A stretch of DNA of 64,000 nucleotides, taken from positions 1 through 64,000 of the forward strand of contig JAHZDE010000009.1 of NCBI GenBank assembly GCA_019422525.1, read 5' to 3'. The DNA comes from Clostridiales bacterium. Lineage in GTDB: Bacteria; Bacillota; Clostridia; Oscillospirales; Acutalibacteraceae. Positions 7,796 to 18,141 of this stretch are shown here, piece by piece; position 1 is the first letter of the stretch; each line of letters opens with the position of its first letter. The position numbers were made by a program, and so were the translations under genes. Under the pieces are notes generated by a model. It saw only the letters and a list, made by a program, of their open reading frames with translations. It ran no database searches and was not told where the DNA came from.

Positions 7796-8562
7796 TGGCA
7801 ACAGTTCAGGAAGTTTTTGAATATATCAACAGTTTCGCTCCTTTTGCCGAAGCATTTGATTTTGACAATCCCGGTCTGCTGGTAGGGGATGGCAAACAGA
7901 ATGTAAAAATAGCTTTGCTGGCACTGGATATTACGCCGTCTGTAGTGAAAGAAGCTGCACAAAAGGGAACCCAACTGATTGTTAGCCACCATCCAGTCAT
8001 TTTTACACCTTTGCGCAACTTAAAAAAGAACAGTGTGCCGTGGTTGTTAGCGCAGTATGACCTTTCGGCGATTTGTGCCCATACCAATTTGGATATGGCC
8101 CCAAACGGCGGAGTGAATGTCGCTCTTTCTCAGGCGTTAGGGATGGAAAACTGCAGAGGAATCTGTCCTCATGGTTCCGGATTTGAAGCGATGGTGGGAG
8201 ATTTACCGAAAGCCATGGAGCCGCAGGAGTTCGCCCATTATGTGAAGGAAGCTTTGCATTGTGGCTGTGTGCGCTTTGTGCCTGGAAACCGTAAAGTAAA
8301 GGCTGTTGGAATTTGCAGCGGTGCAGGGGCCGATTATCTGGAGCCCGCTCTCAAAGCGGGAGCCGATGCTTTTGTGACTGGTGAAGTGAAGCACCATCAA
8401 TTTTTACTGGCCCGCGAATTGGGTGCAACACTGGTGGAAGGCGGACATTTTTATACGGAAACGGTAGCGCTTCCGCTACTTGCTAAAAAACTGGAAGATA
8501 CTTTTCCGCAGGTTCGCTGGTTGATTGCAGAATCCAATACAGCACCGGAAGAATCCTGTTAA
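7795..8562 (+). CDS. Nif3-like dinuclear metal-centre hexameric protein (DUF34)
   Basis: Protein of 255 aa of the Nif3/DUF34 family, which forms rings with two metals per subunit; its biochemical role remains unclear (GTP cyclohydrolase I type 2-like names are historical). Metal-ligand motifs are visible: SHHPVIF (His65, His66), HTNLD (His96, Asp100) and near the C terminus EGGHFYTE. It is the short form without the inserted PII-like domain found in some Bacillus homologues. It overlaps trmK by one base, which suggests translational coupling. Confidence 0.88.
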   Translation: MATVQEVFEYINSFAPFAEAFDFDNPGLLVGDGKQNVKIALLALDITPSVVKEAAQKGTQLIVSHHPVIFTPLRNLKKNSVPWLLAQYDLSAICAHTNLDMAPNGGVNVALSQALGMENCRGICPHGSGFEAMVGDLPKAMEPQEFAHYVKEALHCGCVRFVPGNRKVKAVGICSGAGADYLEPALKAGADAFVTGEVKHHQFLLARELGATLVEGGHFYTETVALPLLAKKLEDTFPQVRWLIAESNTAPEESC

Positions 8563-8597
8563 TCGTATAGAATATCCCGGAAAGGGAGGAATTTTTG

Positions 8598-11509
<2,912 letters not shown>

Positions 11510-11525
11510 AAAGCCTCTAAATAGC

Positions 11526-11554
11526 TTGAAACCTTTGGAAATCCCTGTTATAAT
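11526..11554 (+). promoter_or_regulatory. SigA-type promoter of yajC
   Basis: TTGAAA (11526-11531), a 17-nt spacer and TATAAT (11549-11554), just after the tgt stop. Confidence 0.7.
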
Positions 11555-11586
11555 TGAAATATTCTGTTGGAGGTGTAAATAGAAAC

Positions 11587-11913
11587 ATGAATCAGTATTT
11601 CCTTTTGTCACAAGATGGGGGCGGAACCACCAGCATTATTATGATGGTTTTGATGTATGCCCTCCTGTTCGGCGCTCTCTATCTCATTTTCTTCCGTCCT
11701 CAGTCCAAAAAGAGAAAAAAAGAGGATAAAATGCGCAAAGATGCACAAATTGGTGACGAAATTACCACCATCGGCGGCATTTGCGGCCGTATCGTTGGAA
11801 TTAAAGAAGATACCGAGACGTTAATTATCGAAACCGGTACCGACCGCAGCAAGTTGCGCATTAAGCGCTGGGCTATCGGCAGCGTGGATACTATCCATGA
11901 CGATGCAGAATAA
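11587..11913 (+). CDS. yajC: Preprotein translocase subunit YajC
   Basis: Small inner-membrane protein of 108 aa associated with the Sec translocon. One transmembrane segment (about residues 15-38, IIMMVLMYALLFGALYLIFF) is followed by the signature FRPQ and a basic KKRKKEDKM stretch, then a small beta domain with GDEITTIGGICGRI. ATG 11587 is favoured because GGAGGTG at 11569-11575 is about 11 nt before it; an ATG further 5' lacks a ribosome site. Confidence 0.93.
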   Translation: MNQYFLLSQDGGGTTSIIMMVLMYALLFGALYLIFFRPQSKKRKKEDKMRKDAQIGDEITTIGGICGRIVGIKEDTETLIIETGTDRSKLRIKRWAIGSVDTIHDDAE

Positions 11914-11947
11914 GTGCTGGCACCCGTTGTAAAATGAGAATAAAACT

Positions 11948-11998
11948 TCCCCTTGCGGAATACGATGTATCAGTTGTTTCTGCAAGGGGGATTTTTTT
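11948..11998 (+). terminator. Terminator after yajC, overlapping the next ribosome-binding site
   Basis: TCCCCTTGCGGAA (from 11948) pairs with the strand ending TTTCTGCAAGGGGG (to 11990), about 13 pairs with wobbles, followed by seven T to 11998. The start codon of the next gene begins at 11999. AAGGGGGA in the right arm is the only evident Shine-Dalgarno sequence for it. Confidence 0.85.
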
Positions 11999-12415
11999 AT
12001 GAAGAAGGGTGAAGGAAAAGAAAGTATTGTCGGATTATTGATAAAGGACTCACTTATCGGATGCGGGTGCGGTCTTGCCGTTTGCTGTGGGTGTTTACTG
12101 TTGGGAGCAGCAGCTTTTGCGTCGATGGAACGTCTGCCTGCAGAAGCGTTGGCACCTGTTTCTTTAATAAGTGCAGTTTTGGGTGGAATTGTATCTGGAT
12201 TTATTTCAGCAAGACTTTTGAGTCGAATGGGCTTGATAGCGGGAGTTTGTGGAGCGTTCTGGATGCTTTTGCTGTTACTGGGAGTGAGCTTTTGTTTTCC
12301 GGGAGAATCTGCTTCTTTTGCCGCAATGGCTACTAAAGTCGGTGCGATTTTGTTGGCCGGTGGAGCGGGTGGAATGGCTGCTATGGGAAAAAGACAAAAA
12401 ATCCGTAGAAGATAG
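11999..12415 (+). CDS. TIGR04086-type four-helix membrane protein
   Basis: Membrane protein of 138 aa with a basic N terminus, about four hydrophobic segments (near residues 20-42, 52-72, 76-98, 103-125) and a basic KRQKIRRR end. Family members are typically found between yajC and the SCIFF peptide locus in Clostridia, exactly as here; no function is established. ATG 11999 directly follows the T run of the yajC terminator, and its Shine-Dalgarno sequence lies inside the terminator stem, so expression should depend on read-through and stem melting. Confidence 0.7.
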   Translation: MKKGEGKESIVGLLIKDSLIGCGCGLAVCCGCLLLGAAAFASMERLPAEALAPVSLISAVLGGIVSGFISARLLSRMGLIAGVCGAFWMLLLLLGVSFCFPGESASFAAMATKVGAILLAGGAGGMAAMGKRQKIRRR

Positions 12416-12445
12416 GAAAATAGACTTCCTTTTGTCGAAGCGTTG

Positions 12446-12454
12446 TGTTATAAT
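12446..12454 (+). promoter_or_regulatory. Extended -10 promoter before the SCIFF peptide gene
   Basis: TGTTATAAT at 12446-12454: TATAAT with an upstream TG extension. No good -35 at 17 nt is visible. It would give a leader of about 68 nt before the peptide start. Confidence 0.5.
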
Positions 12455-12528
12455 AAATAAAACTGGGGCGGATATGATTTTGTATGTTGCCTCAATACTG
12501 CTAACTCGGAAACGGAGGTTTTTTATTT

Positions 12529-12675
12529 ATGAAGCAGATTAAGACTTTGAACCAGGCCAACCTGAAGGAAAGCGCTGTCAAGGGCGGCTGCGGCGAATGC
12601 CAGGCTTCCTGCCAGTCCGCTTGCAAAACTTCTTGCACCGTTGCAAACCAGAAGTGCGAGCACGCTGACAAGTAA
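12529..12675 (+). CDS. scfA: Six-cysteine SCIFF peptide (ranthipeptide precursor)
   Basis: A 48-aa precursor peptide. The N-terminal leader MKQIKTLNQANLKESAVKGG precedes a core with six cysteines at positions 21, 24, 28, 32, 36 and 43 (GCGECQASCQSACKTSC pattern). This is the SCIFF family (six cysteines in forty-five residues), conserved across Clostridia and modified by thioether cross-links between Cys and other side chains. GGAGG at 12514-12518 is 10 nt before ATG 12529. The maturase gene lies 123 nt downstream. The peptide's cellular role is still uncertain; a quorum- or metabolism-linked signal has been proposed for ranthipeptides. Confidence 0.95.
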   Translation: MKQIKTLNQANLKESAVKGGCGECQASCQSACKTSCTVANQKCEHADK

Positions 12676-12740
12676 TTGCCTTTTCAGGTAGGCGTCAGGG
12701 AAGGCGATTTTCGTTTTCCCTTATTGCCAAATTATAAGTT

Positions 12741-12772
12741 TTTAAGGGACAGCCAATTCGTTGTCCCTTAAA
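12741..12772 (+). repeat. Inverted repeat between SCIFF precursor and maturase genes
   Basis: TTTAAGGGACA (12741-12751) and TGTCCCTTAAA (12762-12772) are exact complements around a 10-nt loop. No T run follows. It could be a processing or partial termination hairpin that sets precursor above maturase, or an operator. Confidence 0.6.
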
Positions 12773-12798
12773 TTATGCGTAAATGGAGATAGAAACGA

Positions 12799-14151
12799 AT
12801 GATACATAAGTACACTTTGAATGGATACCACATTGTTCTGGATACCAACAGCGGAGCAGTCCATGTTTTTGATGAGATCCCCTTTGAAATGCTGGACTAT
12901 TTGAAAGATTCTGTTCCGGATGAGGCTCCGGCTGAAATGAAAAAAGCTATGGGCAGCCGTTGGGATGACGAAGCGTATGAGGAACTGAAGGAACTGTACC
13001 AGCAGGGGTTGCTGTTCTCCGAAGATGGCTATGAGCGTTTTTCCAATATGATGGTTAACTCTCCGGTGAAGGCTATGTGCCTGAATGTGGCTCATGATTG
13101 TAATTTGCGTTGTGAGTACTGTTTTGCAGCAAAGGGAGATTTTGGCTGTGGACGCAAGTTGATGCCGCTGGAAGTCGGAAAGAAAGCTATTGACTTTTTG
13201 ATTGAACATTCTGCAGGCCGACGTAATTTGGAGATGGATTTCTTTGGCGGTGAACCGCTGATGAACTGGGATGTTGTGAAAGAGCTGGTACTGTATGCTC
13301 GGGAACAGGAAAAACTCCATGATAAGAATTTCCGCTTTACTATTACGACAAATGGTTTGCTGCTGACAGACGATAAGATTGATTTTATCAATAAAGAAAT
13401 GTCTAACTGTGTGCTTTCTCTGGATGGACGCAAAGAAGTCAACGACCGGATGCGTGTTCGTGTAGATGGAACAGGCTGCTACGACCAGATTGTCCCGAAG
13501 TATCAGAAACTGGTAGCTCAGCGTGGCGATAAGGACTATTATGCAAGAGGAACTTTTACCCGGTATAACTTGGACTTTACCAATGATGTGCTGCATATGG
13601 CCGATTTGGGATTCGACCAGGTTTCCGTGGAGCCAGTGGTGTCGGACAAAAAGCTGGATTATTCTATCCAGGAAGAGGACTTGCCGCAGGTGTTCGCAGA
13701 ATATGAGCGCCTGGCAAACGCTTTGTTGAAGCGCAGAAAAGAGGGAAGAGGGTTTAATTTCTTCCACTTTATGATTGACTTGAATCAGGGTCCCTGTGCC
13801 ATCAAGCGTCTGCGTGGTTGTGGTTGCGGAAATGAATATGTAGCTGTTACTCCGGAAGGCGACATTTATCCTTGCCATCAGTTTGTGGGAGATGAGCAGT
13901 GGAAAATGGGCAGTGTGCTGGATGGAAGCTTTAATTTGCCAATGAAAGAACGCTTTGCCAAAGCAAATGTCTATTCTAAGGCGAACTGCAAAGACTGTTG
14001 GGCAAAGTTCTATTGCAGCGGTGGCTGTAATGCGAACAACTGGCAGTATGAAGGTGATATTCTAAAATCTCACGGGATTTCCTGCGAGTTGGAGAAGAAG
14101 CGTTTGGAATGCGCCATTATGATGCAGGCAGCGTTGGCAGAAATGGAATAA
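12799..14151 (+). CDS. scfB: SCIFF peptide maturase (radical SAM, thioether cross-link forming)
   Basis: Radical SAM enzyme of 450 aa that installs thioether bonds in the adjacent SCIFF peptide. An N-terminal peptide-recognition region (about 1-90) precedes the radical SAM site CNLRCEYC (Cys101, Cys105, Cys108), FFGGEPLMNW and the C-terminal SPASM region with auxiliary Fe-S cysteines: GCGCGNEY, GDIYPCHQF, and CKDCWAKFYCSGGC. ATG 12799 opens the gene. Homologues such as CteB and Tte1186 are characterised on SCIFF-type peptides. No dedicated protease or exporter is seen next to the pair. Confidence 0.95.
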   Translation: MIHKYTLNGYHIVLDTNSGAVHVFDEIPFEMLDYLKDSVPDEAPAEMKKAMGSRWDDEAYEELKELYQQGLLFSEDGYERFSNMMVNSPVKAMCLNVAHDCNLRCEYCFAAKGDFGCGRKLMPLEVGKKAIDFLIEHSAGRRNLEMDFFGGEPLMNWDVVKELVLYAREQEKLHDKNFRFTITTNGLLLTDDKIDFINKEMSNCVLSLDGRKEVNDRMRVRVDGTGCYDQIVPKYQKLVAQRGDKDYYARGTFTRYNLDFTNDVLHMADLGFDQVSVEPVVSDKKLDYSIQEEDLPQVFAEYERLANALLKRRKEGRGFNFFHFMIDLNQGPCAIKRLRGCGCGNEYVAVTPEGDIYPCHQFVGDEQWKMGSVLDGSFNLPMKERFAKANVYSKANCKDCWAKFYCSGGCNANNWQYEGDILKSHGISCELEKKRLECAIMMQAALAEME

Positions 14152-14174
14152 AGTGATAAAAAACGATTAAATTC

Positions 14175-14230
14175 ATCCCCTGACAGTGAGAGTTATCAGG
14201 AATGATGACTTTGCTGTCAGGGGAATTTTT
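14175..14230 (+). terminator. Terminator of the SCIFF locus
   Basis: CCCCTGACAG (14177-14186) pairs with CTGTCAGGGG (14214-14223), followed by AATTTTT. Confidence 0.85.
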
Positions 14231-14471
14231 ATGCAAAAATGCACTATGCACAATTCTGCATAAATATACAATTGCATATTTATTAGCGATTATAGGTTTA
14301 CATAATATAATTAGTCGACATAACTTCAAAAAACCGAACGTATTTTCCTCGCATATTGTGTATAGTATTCAAATTTATGTATAAACCGCCTTGCTTTATC
14401 GAAAAAAAAGATGTATAGTATAAAAAAGGAAAAGATTGGGATATTTTGGATGGTTTGTTGTTTCTACAGGT
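14231..14471. other. AT-rich intergenic region
   Basis: No convincing gene. It holds short inverted repeats such as TATGCA/TGCATA around 14245-14262 and AAATAT/ATATTT around 14264-14283, and several TATA-like hexamers. A 60-codon open frame here is AT-driven and lacks a usable ribosome-binding site. Confidence 0.5.
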
Positions 14472-14498
14472 ATATTAGTTTTCTTAGCTTCATATAGT
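14472..14498 (+). promoter_or_regulatory. Candidate sporulation (SigE-like) promoter before spoIIM
   Basis: ATATT at 14472-14476, a 14-nt spacer, then CATATAGT at 14491-14498. The Bacillus SigE -10 consensus is CATACAMT with ATATT as -35 core and 14-15 nt spacing. The match is partial (6 of 8 at -10). Confidence 0.4.
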
Positions 14499-14538
14499 GA
14501 TTTTGTATATGAGCAAAGAAAGGGCTGGGAATACTACT

Positions 14539-15189
14539 ATGATTTGGATACGGACAAACCGAAACGCTGCATACAAAAAGGAAAAAAACGAAAACAGTAA
14601 CAATCGTATTATGACATCAGCACCACCTGTTTGGTTATTAGTGGGGCCAATGCTTTTTTTAACTGGTATTGCGCTTGGTGCGTTGTTCTATACCCACGCA
14701 CAATGGGGAACGGCATCTCGTTTGGACTTCCTTTTTCAAACAGATTATCAACTGCGAGAAGAAGAACCGTTTTGGACTGGGTTTCTTTCTTCTATTGCCT
14801 CTTCATTCTTGCTGGTATTCCTATGTTTTTTGTGTGGATTGTCAGTGTGGGGACCTTTTACTTTGCCAGTTATACCAATTGCCCGAGGATTCGGTTTGGG
14901 TCTGGGAGCTGGATATTTATATACAGCTTATGGTATACGCGGGGTGATTTTTTATCTGAGTGTTTTTTTGCCTGGTGCACTCATAGCCTCTATGGGAATT
15001 TTTTTGGCGCTGCAGGAAAGTTGGCTGTTTTCTAAAAGTATTCTCTCAGGGTCTATTTCCAAAACAGAGCGTCATGAAAGGTTTTACCGTTATTTTGTTC
15101 GGTTTGGTCTATACTTATTACCTTGTTTTGCTGGCGCTTTGTTGGATTGGTTAACTGCTGCAGTAGTTTCTCCTCTTTTTTCCTTTTGA
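14539..15189 (+). CDS. spoIIM: Stage II sporulation protein M-like membrane protein (DUF95)
   Basis: Integral membrane protein of 216 aa from ATG 14539. About five hydrophobic helices. The family block CGLSVWGPFTLPVIPIARG followed by GFGLGLGAGYLYTAYGIRG matches the SpoIIM/DUF95 core. SpoIIM works with SpoIID and SpoIIP in septal peptidoglycan degradation and engulfment. The next gene is a XerD-type recombinase, the same order as spoIIM and ripX in Bacillus, which strengthens the call. The start is uncertain: GTG 14497 and ATG 14509 lie too close to the candidate promoter; ATG 14539 has a GGGA 8 nt upstream; ATG 14611 is also possible. Confidence 0.72.
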   Translation: MIWIRTNRNAAYKKEKNENSNNRIMTSAPPVWLLVGPMLFLTGIALGALFYTHAQWGTASRLDFLFQTDYQLREEEPFWTGFLSSIASSFLLVFLCFLCGLSVWGPFTLPVIPIARGFGLGLGAGYLYTAYGIRGVIFYLSVFLPGALIASMGIFLALQESWLFSKSILSGSISKTERHERFYRYFVRFGLYLLPCFAGALLDWLTAAVVSPLFSF

Positions 15190-15209
15190 ATGAGTAGGGA
15201 GTGGTTTGT

Positions 15210-16106
15210 ATGACGGATTATGGAAAAGCTTATTACGATTATTTGGTTTCCAGAGAAGTTTCCAGAAATACGCTCGATTCGTATGAGCATGATGTGGAGT
15301 TATATCTTTCCTATCTACAGGAGAATGGAGGTTTGGCTCCAGAAGATGCTGATGAAACCGTAATTTGCGATTATGTCCGCCATTTGCAGCAATTAAATCG
15401 TTCCCCTTCTACGATTACCCGTAATATTGCTTCCGTCCGTTCTTTCTATCAATATTTAATATTGATAGGCGTAGTGGCGAAAAACCCAGCTAAAAATATG
15501 AGAGTGGAAAAAGGGAGTAAAAAACTACCACAAATTTTGACACAGCAGGAAACCGACTTGCTCTTAGGGCAGCCAGATACGACGGATGCGAAAGGGTGTC
15601 GGGATAAAGCGATGTTGGAACTTTTATATGCAACGGGTATCCGGGTATCAGAACTGATTGAATTGGATGTAACAGATATTCATCTAAAAGAAGGAGTTCT
15701 GCATTGTCGAGGCCATCGGGCAGAGCGTACCATTCCCGTGTATCCTGCGGCAATATCCGCAATTTCTGACTATCTGCTGCATGTGCGCAATATTTTTGCC
15801 AAGAACTCGCCAGAGGAGACCGCTTTGTTTTTAAATTTGAGCGGGAATCGCTTAACACGGCAGGGCTTTTGGAAAATTGTAAAAAGTTATGCCCGTCATG
15901 CTGGAATTACAAAGGAAATTACTCCCCACACTCTTCGTCATTCATTTGCTTTGCATTTGCTGGAAAATGGGGCAGACTTAAAGGACATCCAGATGATGTT
16001 GGGACATGCTGACATTTCTTCCACACAAATTTATGTACAATTATTGGACAATCACGTAAAAGAAGTGTATAATAATTGTCATCCCCGTGCGAAATTGGGG
16101 CAGTGA
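15210..16106 (+). CDS. XerD-like tyrosine recombinase with altered lysine hairpin
   Basis: Recombinase of 298 aa with N-terminal SAM-like core-binding domain (residues about 1-90) and C-terminal catalytic domain. Visible catalytic residues: Arg in ATGIRVSELI, His-x-x-Arg in PHTLRHSFA, His in MLGHADI and Tyr in STQIYVQL. The usual GKGxKxR lysine hairpin reads CRGHRAERTIPV, one residue shorter and with His where the catalytic Lys normally sits. Location after spoIIM favours a XerD/RipX orthologue rather than a mobile-element integrase. TAGGGAG at 15195-15201 precedes ATG 15210. A second recombinase at 22979 keeps its lysine. Confidence 0.8.
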   Translation: MTDYGKAYYDYLVSREVSRNTLDSYEHDVELYLSYLQENGGLAPEDADETVICDYVRHLQQLNRSPSTITRNIASVRSFYQYLILIGVVAKNPAKNMRVEKGSKKLPQILTQQETDLLLGQPDTTDAKGCRDKAMLELLYATGIRVSELIELDVTDIHLKEGVLHCRGHRAERTIPVYPAAISAISDYLLHVRNIFAKNSPEETALFLNLSGNRLTRQGFWKIVKSYARHAGITKEITPHTLRHSFALHLLENGADLKDIQMMLGHADISSTQIYVQLLDNHVKEVYNNCHPRAKLGQ

Positions 16107-16154
16107 TTTGAAAATGCTGTGTATACAGACATGAATTGTAGGAGTGATTGTACT

Positions 16155-17165
16155 TTGGCGAACTTTGGTTTTTTTGGATTTGGAAATTATAGTCGGCCAG
16201 GTCCAGGTGTTAGCAAAGATGAACCCAAGAAACCGGCATACATCCGCTATTTTCAGTTAATCGGGCGCAAATTTGGAAAATTGATTCAATTGAATCTATT
16301 GTATTTAATTCCGTTTCTTGTGGTTGTATTTCTGATGGGGTGTCTTTACTTTTTAGCTCCCTTCCGCCCGGCACTACAAATTCCTATTACAGACAAGATT
16401 TTTCTTCGTTTGAATTTATGGGATATGTATGTTGTGCCAATTCCTTTGATATTATTATCACCTTTTACTGCCGGTATTACCTATGTAACAAGAAACTTTG
16501 CCAGAGAAGAGCACGCTTTTGTTTTTTCTGATTATAAAGATGCCATTAAGAGCAACTGGAAACCATTTCTTCTAAATGGTATTTTTTTGTACTTGGCTTA
16601 TGTTGTGATCACATTTGCTATCAGTTATTATTATAATCAAACAATTAACAGTTGGTTTTATCTGATTCCGTTTGCGGTTTGCTTCTTAATGACGGTGCTG
16701 TTGCTGTTTTGTCAGTACTATGTACCGCTGATGATCGTAACTTTTGATTTGCCTCTTCGGAAAATCTATCGGAATGCATTGATATTTTCCATCGCTGGCC
16801 TTTGGCGGAATCTGCTGATTACGATTATCTATGCTTTTGTACTGTTTCTTATTTTAAGTGCTTTTTCGTCTGTAATTTTTTTAATCGTTATTTGTCTGTT
16901 TTTGGCATTATTTATTTTTTCTTTTGTTTCTTACACAGCGAACTTTATTGTTTATCCACTTGTAGAAAAGTTTATGATAAAGCCTTTCTATGAAAAGCAA
17001 AGTGACAAACTGGGAACAGACAGAAAAAATGTCAAGAAAAATGAACAAGATCAAGATGTGGATGAATCGGAAAAGAAAGATGAAAAGCCGGAATATGTTT
17101 ATGTAAATGGGCGTTTGATGAAGCGTGCAGACTTGGAAGAAGAACAGGTGTTTGAAGATAAGTAG
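16155..17165 (+). CDS. DUF624 (YesL-like) membrane protein
   Basis: Membrane protein of 336 aa. I chose TTG 16155 because TAGGAG at 16139-16144 lies 10 nt upstream and the DUF624 N terminus MANFGFFGFGNYSRPGPGV then begins correctly. About six hydrophobic segments lie between residues 45 and 270 and are followed by a highly charged C-terminal tail rich in Lys, Asp and Glu. YesL-type proteins often accompany carbohydrate transporters, but none is adjacent here, so the role is open. A terminator follows, separating it from cwlD. Confidence 0.75.
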   Translation: MANFGFFGFGNYSRPGPGVSKDEPKKPAYIRYFQLIGRKFGKLIQLNLLYLIPFLVVVFLMGCLYFLAPFRPALQIPITDKIFLRLNLWDMYVVPIPLILLSPFTAGITYVTRNFAREEHAFVFSDYKDAIKSNWKPFLLNGIFLYLAYVVITFAISYYYNQTINSWFYLIPFAVCFLMTVLLLFCQYYVPLMIVTFDLPLRKIYRNALIFSIAGLWRNLLITIIYAFVLFLILSAFSSVIFLIVICLFLALFIFSFVSYTANFIVYPLVEKFMIKPFYEKQSDKLGTDRKNVKKNEQDQDVDESEKKDEKPEYVYVNGRLMKRADLEEEQVFEDK

Positions 17166-17190
17166 TCATTGGATAACTTGAATAAATGAA

Positions 17191-17225
17191 AAAAGGAGCA
17201 GGCTTGTTAGCCCGCTCCTTTTTTG
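17191..17225 (+). terminator. Terminator before cwlD
   Basis: AAGGAGCAGGC (17193-17203) pairs with GCCCGCTCCTT (17210-17220) with one mismatch, flanked by A and T runs, so it may work in both directions. Confidence 0.85.
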
Positions 17226-17246
17226 TACTGAATTTTTAGAGACGTT

Positions 17247-17254
17247 CATACTCT
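17247..17254 (+). promoter_or_regulatory. Candidate sporulation-sigma -10 before cwlD
   Basis: CATACTCT resembles the CATA-type -10 boxes used by mother-cell sigma factors. No clear -35 partner is seen. It lies after the terminator and 20 nt before the start codon. Confidence 0.25.
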
Positions 17255-17274
17255 TATTTAAAGAGGTGGTGTCC

Positions 17275-18090
17275 ATGTCAAGATATCAGACGGTAAAAAA
17301 GATAGGGGGAACGTCAAATCCGACCGGAAAGCCTGCCCAAGCACAAAGCTATCGGTTTCTGTGGTTGGTAACGCTGGCGTTGTGTGGGATTTTTGCATTT
17401 CAAACTTTTTGGGCCATGCAAACCATTTCCATGCAGGCGGGATTGTTGGAAGATACTCCTATTATCATTGTTCTGGACGCAGGACACGGAGGAGAAGATG
17501 GAGGGGCAGTGACGAATGACGGAGTACAGGAAAAAAATTTGAATCTGGCAATTGCTCAAAAGCTGCGTCCACTATTAGAAAGCAGTGGCCTGCGTGTGGT
17601 GATGATTCGAAATCAGGATATTTCGGTAGGAGATCAGGAACTGGATACTGTAAAGGAGCGAAAAATTTCCGATTTACACCGACGTCTTGAAATTTCGGAA
17701 GGAGAACCCAATAGTATTCTACTGAGCATCCATCAAAATCATTTTTCTGAACCTCAATACAGCGGCACACAGATTTTTTATTCTCCCAACCTCCCAGATA
17801 GCCAGATATTGGCGCAGGCTATACAAGACTCTGTGGTGGGAAAGTTACAGCCAAATAATCATAGAGAGTGTAAAGAAGCCGGAAATTCTATCTATTTGAT
17901 GTGGAACAGTACCCGTCCAGCAGTGTTGGTGGAGTGCGGCTTTTTATCCAACAGTTCTGAATCCAAGCTGCTACAATCGCCGGATTATCAAAAACAAATG
18001 GCATTTTCCATTTGGAGCGGGTTGATGGAGTACCTGCAGGAAAAAAAGGAACAAGAGGAATCTTTTGTCATGCTTCCCTATGAGAGGTAA
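17275..18090 (+). CDS. cwlD: N-acetylmuramoyl-L-alanine amidase CwlD
   Basis: Zinc amidase of 271 aa. A hydrophobic anchor (about residues 27-47) follows a basic N terminus. The Amidase_3 domain begins at IIVLDAGHGGEDGG, with the first zinc His in AGHGG, Glu in VQEKNLN, His in SIHQNHF and the catalytic Glu in VLVECGFLSN. In spore formers CwlD removes peptide side chains from cortex peptidoglycan so that muramic-delta-lactam can form, marking the cortex for germination lysis. ATG 17275 is preferred over GTG 17266 because AGAGGTGG sits 6-8 nt ahead. The neighbourhood with spoIIM fits a sporulation role. Confidence 0.85.
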   Translation: MSRYQTVKKIGGTSNPTGKPAQAQSYRFLWLVTLALCGIFAFQTFWAMQTISMQAGLLEDTPIIIVLDAGHGGEDGGAVTNDGVQEKNLNLAIAQKLRPLLESSGLRVVMIRNQDISVGDQELDTVKERKISDLHRRLEISEGEPNSILLSIHQNHFSEPQYSGTQIFYSPNLPDSQILAQAIQDSVVGKLQPNNHRECKEAGNSIYLMWNSTRPAVLVECGFLSNSSESKLLQSPDYQKQMAFSIWSGLMEYLQEKKEQEESFVMLPYER

Positions 18091-18094
18091 GTTG

Positions 18095-18103
18095 TGGTAT
18101 ACT
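18095..18103 (+). promoter_or_regulatory. Extended -10 promoter before radA
   Basis: TGGTATACT at 18095-18103 in the 51-nt gap after cwlD, about 38 nt before the radA start. Confidence 0.45.
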
Positions 18104-18141
18104 GGATAAAATAAGATGAAGTTGGGAGGCCCGTCAAGTCA

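Noticed and set aside
14202..14384. 60-codon forward open frame after scfB
   Set aside because: AT-rich, overlaps the terminator, no ribosome site and no recognisable sequence.
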